A stretch of DNA of 64,000 nt from Dipylidium caninum (Eukaryota; Platyhelminthes; Cestoda; Cyclophyllidea; Dipylidiidae), in assembly GCA_017562135.1 (NCBI GenBank), contig QEYB01000093.1, forward strand, positions 806,001 through 870,000. The letters run 5' to 3'. Both the position numbers and the translations under genes were made by a program. How positions within the stretch are numbered: the first letter of the stretch is position 1; each line of letters starts with the position of its first letter. Shown here in pieces: positions 1-12,100 of the stretch. The notes beneath the pieces are model-generated. The model ran no database searches. It worked only from the letters and a program-made list of their open reading frames with translations, and had not been told where the DNA came from.

Positions 1-188
1 ACCACAAAGTGAAAACGTTGCCCAAACGCGACCTGCTTAGTATGGATTTCGACATTTATTATTTTGCTGCATTATTTATTTAACGTAGATTCTGGAGTAA
101 CCCTTTACATCGACCTAATGCCAACAGCTGATTGGTAGAAAGTAGAACTTACAGCTCGATCGCCACAGCCCATTAGATTCTAACCACG

Positions 189-3100
189 ATGCCTAGGCGT
201 CTGGGCGGGCGCCTCCTTTTCGGTTGTGGTCCTTGCAGGCCGAAGTGGGTGAAAGTCGTAGACAATATTTACACCGGTAACCATTCGGTAATGCATCGTT
301 TCCGGAATCAGATTTATTAATTATTAGGAGGGGATCGATAAATTAGTGTGTCATTGTGCTAGAAAACCCGATAAATTGGATAATATTGCAAAATACTTGC
401 ACAAGCGGTTGCTCTCTGACCTCCATCACCGAAATTATGCGTAAAGACTCACTTTTTCTAAGGTCTTTAGAAACGTCAATATAACTATGGAAGCCATTAA
501 CGCCTTAGTTAATACCTGTTATCGCCTTAAACTCAACCTTTTCGACTCTAGCTTTTTAAAAATGGTTTTGTTATTACTGGAACAAGACTTACCAGAACTT
601 CAGTTGCTTGGCACTAAATCGGTAAGCATATTAACTTGCGTTACACCACTTTAGTTCCTGACATTTTCTCAAATTGAGGAAGACGCTCCTAGTTATCATC
701 GAGAATACGATGATCTAGTAGATCATTTTACTAGGATGGCTTATTCTAAGCTTCCAAACGAAGTTGAACGGAAGAAGTTGAGTTTGAGCGACGCATATAA
801 TATCTACATTACATAGGGTTCGTGTGGCAGGAATCAAAGGACTTCAAGGCGTCGTTAGGAAGACTGCGAGAGGTCAATTAAGAATGAATGCCTTGCAGAG
901 CCTGGAGAAGATTATTCCGGCCTTGTTATTTAATATTCATGAGAGGTTTGTTAGTTCCCTTTGGGTTTCAGATTTATTGGCTTAGTTAAGTTATTTCTCT
1001 TTTGATTGGCTCTCATTTACGTTTTTTAGGCCACCAAATGATAACGAAGCAGATGAATCCGAACCTGGTTGCCAAGCTGTTTTTGTGTTTAAGGATGTTG
1101 TGTGCCGTGCTTCTTTCACTAATCTCATCCCTGTCGTTTCTTCTATGATCACGTGAATAGCTTCTTCTTTATTTGTTTTGCAACTACTTGCACGTAATAT
1201 CACACCGTTAGGAATAATTCTTTTGCCTAATTTGGACAGAAAAGCGCACGATTTGGCGTCATACCATCTACTCTGTTTTTTTCTTTTTAGTTATGTTGAT
1301 AATCAGAGACTCTGGGTCCCTGGTGATTTTCCCCTTCTGGTGTTCGGGTATTTACTGGATTCCATTAAGGTAATTGTTTTCACCCACAATCTCTTAAATC
1401 CTCAACTTCTGCTAAGTGTTTCTGTTTCCTTCAATTCGCTTGGTTTTATTTCTTGTAGAATATGCAATTTGCCCACAATCTCGTAAAGGAGCTCATTAAA
1501 TACCTGCGGAAAAATGACACGCGACTGACTACCCTGCAACGGATTTCTGTTGTAATGGTAAGAGGTTATCTACTTTCCGCAAAAAGCTTGAATGTTACGT
1601 CCTTTCTCCGTTGCTCAGGTTAGGTACTTATTGTTTAAACATTTCTCTGGCCCCATTATGTGACCCCTTCTATTCACACTTAGGTGTTATGATGTAAGTT
1701 GCAGTAGGCCTCTATCTATGTATCCTTTCCTGAAAGCACCGGGGCTATCAATCTATTATTATGATTTTTTTTACCAAAATCTTCCTTTACTCGTGGTTAT
1801 TGTTTTGAATCCTAATTTGATATTTTACTAGTTATATTTCGTCGACATTTGCTTATTGTCGATAACTATTACCCTCTGAAATACTTGTTACTACTACAAT
1901 TGTAAAATAAGGTTTTATAAGTATGTCGGAGTTTGGTGGCCTGTTCGAGAGCTAGTTCAGCTTGCCCGCCCTTCCCCTTGCCCACTTCTGCGATCAATAT
2001 AATGCACTAATTTGCACGTGCCCTCGGTCGGTCTTTGCTGGGAAAAGCGGCGTCATGGGGGCCGGACAGTCTATTCGAAAGTACGACTGTCCATCTTTTA
2101 CCCGTTTTCAATTCACTCGTAGCAATAAGCCCTACGCATTACCGCAACAGTCTCTTCCCGCCAGTAATCATCCTGCCCTTGAAGTGGCCGGTTTGGGTAA
2201 TTTGGAATTTAGTAATCCGCCCAGCAGCCCTGAATGCGAGAGTGGCAGCATCTCAATTTCGCATTCCTTGACTCCCGCAGCCTCCGATTCATCTTCTCCT
2301 ACTCCACCCATTGAGAAAGTACTCAAATTATTGGAAGAAGCTAAACCCCATCAAGAGAAATTGACTAAAGGGAAGAGTAAACCAGTTTCCCGTGGCGATG
2401 AGGGTGCTATTGACCATCAACATCAACATCCACATCCTAAAAAACGAGCTCCTCTAGGGTTCAGCCTCCTGCCCGGTGGAGGAGTGGCTCTGACGGTCTA
2501 CATTAGGACCCCTGTTAAGCAAACGGGCATCGAAGAGTGGCGAGTATTTGATAAAAAAGCAGAGCGATCTCTGATGGGACTTGAACGCCAGTACAATTGC
2601 AGTATCATGTTATTTGAAAGACAGTCCTGGTTCAGAGGTGTGCCCATTCGTAAGCTGAGAATTGTGGGCTCTAATTGCCAAGATGTTTTGAAGTGCAAGG
2701 GTGCCCTACCCACATTCATTGCGGATAATTTAATAACTTCCGAAGACAACTACGTAGACACCTTGGGTTACCAATTTCATGTGCGGTAAAGTCGAAATTA
2801 AAATCGCTTACTGTAAATAAAAATCGCAACTACAAACTTTTGGGTTCGTTTCACATTCGGGGGGGGGGAGGTATTAGCAAAATAAATGCTCTACTCATGA
2901 AACCCTTTTTATCGGTTTCAGGTTATCGATAAGACAGTCACCACTCTTGCTAAGGGTGCGATTGGTCCTGATGTCTTTCACAACTTTAAAGCTCTTCTCC
3001 AGGTATCAATTCTTATCCTTTTTCTCCGACTTTGCTATTTCTTAGGTGTTTTCCCCTTTCGCTTTAAGATATTGAACGTTCCCGTTGATATTCGTGCACA

Positions 3101-6100
3101 GTCGGCATCCACTTAGGTTTGAGTTCTAGATTTAGGGGGTGACTCCGTCTTAATAATGTGGTTTAAAAAATGTAGATTAGTCTTAAAGGAATCTACATTT
3201 GCATGCCGAATCACCTGTTCTCTGTCAAGCCATCTGCCTTAACTAACTTGGGTGTTGAGAGCGCATCCGTGGACTTGCCTTACTAATAATCTCCAATCCT
3301 CAAAAATTTACGGAAGGCATTTGAGCCAATTGTAGAAAACAAATAACATCAAGAGATGAGCTTCTTACGATATTTGGAATGCATCTCTCGCTGCCTCTAA
3401 CGTACCAATGCAAAGTTTTGGCATGTAACTATCCACCTAGCGAAACCATCTTGGTTCGGCCTTTTCGTCTTCTGTCATTGAGCTTTCGGTTGTTATCGCA
3501 TCGTTTCATTTACATTTGACCAAATAAAGATTTACTAAGTAAGGTCATCCAGATGTTTCACCTGCCGTGGTCCAAGAACTGCGGTCGTGAAGATCTATTT
3601 AGACCTGTCTTCAAGCATATACGCTACCTAGTATGTTGCCTCACATGAACATCTGGACGTCCTGACTCCGTACCTCTTTGTATGGCTGACATACTTCTCT
3701 TTAGTTGTTGAAGTTGTGTGCTTATTAACTACTACAACGCTATCACACGTCAACAGGAGCCAAAACGGTTACTCTTCATTCTCATTAGTGGGTGACATCG
3801 TCGGCGTTACAATCCTCTGGATGTCTGACACTGAACTTCAAATGTATCTTAACGTGTAAAAAATGAGTTTTCAACGGACGTTCACACATCTCATAAACGT
3901 AAAAATGCGAAATGCTATTACCGATGTACCTTTCCTGATCATCAAGATGACCTCCACATAGAGGCAATTGGACGGTGTGGAAGAACTCGATCTGGAATCC
4001 ATGTGCTTTCCAACGGTTCTCCCTAGTAAACCGTTTTCGCCTCTCGAGCATGATTGTAGCCGCATTGTTGACCCACTTCAAAGGGATCTTGCTATGAGAC
4101 TGAGATTAGCAGATATGATTTCCGTTCCAGAATGGTTGTTTGACCTGGGACACATGGGCCTTGTGTCATTCAAAGGACTTCTAGGTCTTTGTCCACACAC
4201 GTAAGAGCATAGTACAACTGTCAAATTCGTCTGGACTGGTGACGAAATCGGCCCAAATAAAATTAGCTTTATGTGCATAGTGAGACTGCCGCTCGAAATC
4301 GCCTTACACACCTAAGTAGATGCGCCCAATTGTGTCAATGGAATGTTGTGGACCCATTGCTGCTTTTGACTGCGTCTTGGGTTGACAGTAGTTCGCTTTC
4401 ACCTATGGTGAATTTAGAAATAGCGGAGAACACTTGTTACTTCCTATTAAATACACGGTCATTAGTATGAACTCATTACAAAGTTTACCTATCGGATGTC
4501 TCATGTGGATTTGATCCTAGACTCGGTTTTTTCCTAGCCTTCTATCGTAAAGTAGTCTATGGTAATCAACTACACCTTTCTTTATCTACTAATAAGGCGT
4601 GTTATGGCCTTGTGGGGAAAGGGAAGGATGACTGCCACAGTATTTGTAGATTCTACGATCCAGCATTGAAAAGACCTCGAAGGGTGTTGGAGCTGACGAG
4701 CACCGTTTCCATGACGCGGTGATGAATACAATTGCGGAGTTTGCCAAAAACCTTCCCGATGCTCAAAAAATTGAAATCCTCAAATTTATTCTCAATTTCG
4801 ACCCGCTTCCAAGGTGAGTGTGGCCTACTACCTGAGTGCAAGAATAATTGCTCATTATTTTCAGCGGTCGCTCTAACACCAAGGACTACTCGAAGCCGAT
4901 GGTAAAAGTGTTGGTGAAGACTATGCTCACAGTGGCCACACAGTACCAAACGGTGGCCATCTCTAACGCGATCGACTCCGACTTTTTGCGCCTCCTGCTT
5001 TGCGGAGTGGCTCTGGATCCTGACGCATCCATCCGCGTTTACGTCCAAAAGATCCTCCATGCTCTCATTGACCGCCACAATAATGCGCCCAAACTGCTCA
5101 AAGTCAGGTAGGTGAGGGAAAGCTTTAGACTGTCAATCGTCATTTCTCGGCATAAATGAAGAGCGGTAAAGCGAAGTCGAAAAAGAGCACCTATACACAG
5201 AAATACCAGAAGCTTTACTTAATGACTTGTTCCTACATTTTCCAGGTTGTACTGACTTTGCCATCTTTATCGTCTTTTACTATGGATACAGACTAAATCG
5301 GCCAAAACAGAAATCTTTTTGAACAAAATTAAAATTACAAAGAATCATTTGAAAGCATTGTTAGATTTTTGGGAACAAAGATTTCCCTCGAAGCACCAAA
5401 ATTGATGGTTTGAACGTTGTACTGTAGACGCAGTGCAATAAGTGCACATTGGCACAAATGAATGCGGTTCTGTTGCTCCAGAGAACTACCAAATTCTTCC
5501 ACACTTTGATCTACTTTGCGGTGGTTACTGATAATTTATTTGCTGCATTGTTTTTTAAACAATTAAGTCTAATTACCGCTTTGAATGGTCCAAGTTCCCC
5601 TCCCTGGCCTGGTAGATGCCTCATATTTTGATTCCCACTTCATGTGCGTCCAACTCCTCATCACCTTCCATCTGTGTTGCACACCTCTTGCAGTGACGCT
5701 AATCTGCATAGTTGGGCCTTTTCAAGATCTCTACACCAGATAGTCTACGACAAACCTCCAGAGAGGAGATAATTTGGGTTTCAATTAGTGAATCTGACAG
5801 GAAACATTGAGTAAATGGACGAAAATCATGTGATTTGGTGGGTGTAATGGAGTATCGGGTTGAGTAGTTGAGGGAAGTGGAGAAGAAACTCTGTTTTTTG
5901 AGACAGCCCATCTGGAAAGTGCTTTATTCAAATTGTGTTTGTGGTGTCGCGGAATCAATGTCTCTTTCTTTTAGAATTTACCCCCTTGAAGATGTGACGA
6001 GTGTTTACACCTGGGAAAAGCCCTCAAGACAAGATATTTTATTCATGAAAAAGGTATTTTTTACTAACTTCCCTTCGACTAACCTCTTTACCTAATGTAA

Positions 6101-9100
6101 TGCAATGATTTGTTGCGCAGATAATAATAATGTCTACCCTTAAATCAAGTTCCTTGACTTCTTAAGAGGTCCTTTAAAGCAAAATCCAACTTTTCGGCTG
6201 ATTTGCATAGGCTAATTTGTGTTTGTTTACTTCACACACTCATCATTTTCTGTTTTTCTCCCCAGACTGATTACTTGTTGACAGAGAACATCTTCCATCA
6301 GATCCAGGATCCCAGCAATAAAGTTGACAACCTTGAACACCTGATGTGTACCATCGGTCTTGTGGCACTCGAGATGGGCGCCGAAGAGGTTGTTTTTCGT
6401 CTCCCTCTTTCGTAAAAGTCCTCATTTCTAACTCTACTAGAGTCGTTGTTTATTTTTAATCTTACGGAATTTCTTGTTTTCCTGACCGTTATATCTTTTT
6501 GAATCTTCCACGTCCGCGGCGTTTCAATTCATCATAAGGCTGTTTGGTGTCCGCCTAACATCGGTGGACCCGGACACCAGTAGCCTTTGGATGCCGGAGG
6601 TGCCTGATTGCGGCTCTTTAAAGCACACTTTTGAGAAGAAATATGTCGGCCTTAGTCAGCCTCATAACAGTGTATTTCGAGGGATGGGAAGGCAAATCGC
6701 TGAATGCGAGAGTGCATAAGTAGTAACAAATGAAGACTCGAATAAAAAAGTGACCAAATCCGTTAACGAACTGATCATGATTAAATGCTCAGATTGGCCC
6801 GGGGATGAAAGAAAAACGAATAGGGAAAAGGGAAAGTTCATGAACTAATGAATTAAAGAAGGGATGAATAAACCATTTCCCAAATGACACGCGTATTTTT
6901 ATTTGCAGGTTCTGGTGGAACTGCTGCGCCTAGTGTTGGCTGTCCAACAAAAGACCACCGAGTCCAATGACACTCTTCCCCTGCCACATCTCTGTGCCAT
7001 CCACGCTGTCCTTGCTACTGTTATGTCCATAATTGTTCCCATCTCTCCTCTCAAAGAGTCCCTCTTCTCCCATGTGGAAAGTGTAAGTCTTTAGCTTACC
7101 ACTTTACTCTAGTTGTTATGTTCGAGGGGAGGTCACATTTTTGAATTGACTCCTTTGCCCTGACTATTATAACTGGTATCAACGGGAAGTCTGTCGTGAG
7201 AGTGTTTATTTCTGTCACTGTTGTCTGATGTCAGGAGGCTCCAGCCGCCGCATTAGTGTCACTTCGTGCTGGCTCCCACTCGACCTCATTCTTTGCGTCT
7301 TCTGCACCCTTTGTTCCCCCAAAAATGTTTTGTGGATTTGTGATTTTGGCTGGGAGGAGATGGGGGAGGATTGTGAATGCCGACTCAATTCGTGTCCTCT
7401 TAAAAGTACCGTCGAAGACCTTCCCGGTCGATGTATCAGTTTAAGGGTTTGTGGACTTTTAACTCGTTTAACTCGCCGTCTGAGCTTATTTCCTCGCAGT
7501 GTCAGACTCCCAACATTTGTTTAACGTTTCTGTCTTCTCCATTTTTTCGTTTAATGGCAGGCATTTTACCCACCTCGTGTGGTGTTTCATTCACGTAATG
7601 CATAGATAAATAGTTTTCAAGAGGCATTTTGTTCTTCAAAAGAAGATAATTGTCGAACTTGTTTGACAAGTGTTGAGATCCCCTCCATCTTGACCAATTT
7701 GGATACAATAAATCACTTTCTTGAGACGAATATTTGGTGACACATTATGATGGACAAGCTCCGTCAACAGAACATGAATTTTGGTTTCATAATGTTTATG
7801 TGCGTACATCAGTTTTGTGGACTCTACTCTTTCACAGTAAATTATGTCTTCATGATTCCACGCCTTAACTCGTTTCAGTCGAATTCCACTCAGCTTGTGC
7901 TCCGCAAATTTTCTTACTCTCTTTTGACATCGTATATTTCGGTGATTTTACTTTGCATTTGTTTTGTCGTCCAAAAGCGGTCTTGGATGATTTGATAGGA
8001 GGAGGCCTACAGGTTGATGTTTCTGCTCGTTGCTTTATAATCATAAACCAAGTCTCGCGTTATATGCCCACTTAAAACCTGTTTCTTTTCTTCTATCCAT
8101 CTTCCAGGTTATCAAGGCACGCCGGGAGAGAGCTCCTTATCTCCTTCCAGACATCGCTTTCAATCGCAAAAATACTCAGGAAACGTGAGTCCCTTCCTTG
8201 CAGTAGTCTAAATCAGCCGTTGGCTTGCGTTTAACCATACTGGTATTTTCGTTAGACCTCATTTTATCTAACTCTATCATGCAACCACACATCCCCTCTG
8301 CGGTGTGTTGGCATCTTTGGCTTACTTCAAAACCCTCGTCACTGCAATCCCCGAAAAATGCTCATCAACCACGTTAAGGAGGCAGTGCGGAAGCTCTGAG
8401 ATGAGCAAGGATCCGCTCCGAAAGGCTCTTGAATGGCACTGGCTAGCACACAAGGCTTCTACGTCGCAGAAGTGGAAGCTGGGTCGACTTCACCTCGACA
8501 TCTACGCAGCAATAAAGGCGTCAAACCATTTCTTAGGGGACATAACATCCTTTTTGTCGAAGAGCACCAGGCTCGGACTCAGTCGGACAAGCGCTCATCA
8601 TGCGATGCCACTCACTCTCCACTCCTATGCCATTTCGTTAAACTATTATACACTTGAGTGCTAACGATGTTAACATGCTAATGCTGTGTCCGGAATCTCT
8701 CGGAAATACGGGATGGAGTGGGCTTTTTACGTGTTCGCGCTAATTGACATGACGTCGCTTTCGAGACGACACCTTGTTGGATGGTGGCACCCTCTGGTGA
8801 CCACTGCTGCTCCCAAGTGGCCATTAACAACTGGCCAAACAACTGACATCGGGTTGACCTACTGCGTGGGTGGGCGGGACACCAGCCCCTGCGGGTGGTA
8901 CTGCTTAGAGCATTCGGGAAGGCTGACGTGCCAATGTGACTTGATCAGTGAAATATTTCCTCTTTTTCACTTAGTGATACTGAGTTCTATCGAATGCGAT
9001 TTTGGCAGCAATGTTCGCCACGGTTGTTGTGAAACATTTCACATGAATGCGTCACGCGTTTAGCGTTATAATATATTTTTTGCTTTGTGCTCCAATGAGA

Positions 9101-12100
9101 CTAGTGAGGTTTTGACGATATTCCAAGTTTCCCTCGCTTCATCACGCGCTACTCTCACGGCTCCATCTATCGAGTGCACTTATAAGACCACTTTTACTTT
9201 TTTACCCCTCATGCATTAAGGCTCTGATGGGGGTTTTCTTTTGTGGAGCTATTTGCTACTTTACTATTCAAATTTTCTTACTGTTCACCGACAAATGCAT
9301 TCTGATTTAATTCAGAGCACACGATCGTTCATTGGCACGCTCCCGTTTCATCTGCATATCCCATTTTTTTATTCCTTTCCTTTTACAATAACTTTTGCTT
9401 ATATTCAGTTTGTGGACCCCAGCTTTTGTGCCTATCTTACCTGAATCACATGGCGTGATGTTAATACTCTTATGCAAAAACCACTCACATTTGCCTCAGC
9501 AAAAATCCCAGCACTCGATATGACATCATTTAAACGGGTGATACCCACACACGACAATGATTGTGCTGTCGCGTCTTGTCACTCCACCAAAATGACGGGC
9601 AGTAGCACTTTCACCCGAAACGCATGTGTTGATCAGGTCACATTTCACTCCCATCTGCCTCCTTACGGTGACTGAAGGGCGATCAAAGGTGAATGTGTGG
9701 ATTCTACTGCTGTGGGCCAGTAGAATTTGCTAAGTTGTTTCCCATGAAACAACTAATGTCACCAGTGGTGCCCGTCACTTGGCAGTAGCAAAAGAACCAT
9801 CAATCAAATGAAGCCCCTCGGATTCACTCAAGCCGGCGCTATTTACCATGCGATTAGTATCAGTAGTAAAAGGCGTTTCACTGTTATTTGCACAGTTTCG
9901 GGAACTCTTTGATTAAATTTATGCGGAGCTGACTTACGCAACAAGTTGAGGACAGTTGGCGCCACTGTTTATTAGTCTACTCCGGGTGATACCCGATTTA
10001 CGGCGACCTAAAATCCTGTCATGCCACTTGTCAGGATATTGCGCCTTTTATTTACTGCAGCTGTCTTCCTTCACTGGAAAATTGCTTGGTTTATATTTTT
10101 AAAATAGAATATTTTTCTCATTTTGTTTCCCCTATGACATTTACACGCGAGTTGAACTAACTTCTTGGTAGCAATTCAAAAGTTTTAATTCCCACAAGTT
10201 ACTATTTAGGAATGCTGTGATAAGGCCTGGCCATATGTCCTCTTATTAGTTGGCTTATGCCGTTTAATATTCCATTATTTTTGACTACGTGGCACACCTC
10301 ACCCCTGCATCCACTCGTGGTGTCTAGTCTCGAAACCTCTGACTTAGGTCTTATTGTCAATTCCAGATACCCGGTACAACTAAAGATAGGCGATGACATG
10401 CTTTTCTGCCGCCAGTCTGTGCGGTCAGCTCTACAATCCGCCGGTCTCGACACCTCCACCCTTGATACGCCATACCCGCCCTTCGATCCGCTCAAGGCTC
10501 TCCAGTCCCTCCGCGTTGCCATGCTCGGCAGCTCCGCGGCAACGGTTGCGGCCGGCGGCGGGGGCCCCGGCTCGGTCGTTACACGCGCTGGTGGCGTCAG
10601 CGGAAACTCGGACTTCAGCTCTACCAACCGCTTCAGTGGGTGGAGCACTCTTCCCGGCTCGCTGAGTCGTGGGGTCGTGCCTGGCGACGCATTTCGTGAT
10701 GCAGCGCAGTGTATGTGACGCTTTCTTTTGCACTGCAGAACTTTTCGACATTCCTTTCCTGCGTGTGTAGGATCTGATCTTGGCTCACTCTCCCACTTAG
10801 TTTAGTTTAGTTTAGTTTAGTTTTGATAAATAGTTTTGTGGTGAAACCTGAAATTCTATCATATCTCGCAATGGCTTTTGTTAACAAACTGATTTGTGCG
10901 TACAATGAAGATTGCCCTCCACTCTTCACTCGGCGCCTTTGAACGTGTTTAAAGACTTGATAACTCGATCGTTGGTTTCTTTTTTTCCCGAGTTTCTCTT
11001 GTCATTGCTGAGTTGAGACGTCGTTCTAACAAATTATTCGTCCTCTTCATCGAAATAGTTGTGTTATCAAACAAAACGTGGCCTAAGACCAACTCGCATT
11101 TTGAATACGATCGTCGCTGACCGTCGTGATTACAAATTCCTGTGTTTTCGCAGCGCCTTCTGCCCTTTCCCACCTCTCCTCTCCCCCACTGATTCAGACT
11201 GTTGTTATGGGAAACAAACGGAAACGATTACCGCGGAGTCACATTGGTAAAACTAGCAACCTACGTCCGTGTTGAATAACAAGTTTTTTTTCTGTGTTTC
11301 ATCTGTCAAGAGGTTGTTTCTCTTCCGGACACTTTTACAACGACGCTGGTGAATTTTGCCTTTTTAACCCTCAACTCTGGGACAACAATTTATCTTTCGG
11401 GAGAAAGCACCCGCCGTGGGTCAAAAAAACTGCCTCATTTTTTTTCCGTTTAAATTACGTCGAAAACATTCAATTCTGCGATTTCTCTTCGCGCCGTACT
11501 TGATATAGGTTTCCTTTTTTTCTCCTCCAAAGACCCATTCTTAGTCGAATTATTTCAGTGCTTGACTTTTTTCAGACTCATCTCCTCTTTCCTCAAAGCC
11601 TCGGTGTAAGACTTTCCTTAAGATGCCATATTTGATGTCGTGTTTTGTGTCCATTTATAATTAGAATATTTAAAATAACTCCTTTAACCGGAGTCGGTTT
11701 TTCTGCGTTTAATATCTTGTTTATGAACCGTAAACTTCTGTGATTATCAAAAAAACAAATTGGTATTTGTTCACTAGGTACTCTTTTATTATGAATCGGT
11801 CAGCATGTAGGCTCGGTTGAGGCATGGAAACAACTTCGAGTTGTACGTTAAACCACACGCACATGAAAAGTCTTTCGGGGTTTCGTGCCTCTCAAATCAC
11901 TCGGTGCAACCCTGCGCCCATGCAGTTATGGTCTCCAGTTGAATTTCGCTGCTTTGTTAAAGGGCCGACCAGCAGGACAGCCGACGTGTGGGTGGCAATT
12001 TTCTGCAATCGCAATGAGCCCCTCAGTCAAATGTGACAGTGACACAACAGACCTTGTTACACGTAGAGGCTCGCAAAAATGTGTGTCTGCTTTTATAGGC

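Noticed and set aside
1962..2054. Upstream extension of the nested gene to a TTG codon
   Set aside because: No ATG occurs before 2055 in this frame, and the 2055 ATG gives a good myristoylation start.
3968..4204. 78-codon frame in EFR3 intron 9
   Set aside because: It does not resemble the EFR3 segment expected here. The correct continuation starts at 4650 in phase with exon 9.
8305..9063. 119- and 125-codon open frames in EFR3 intron 15
   Set aside because: No recognisable domain; competing open frames in the same stretch; composition like the surrounding intron.
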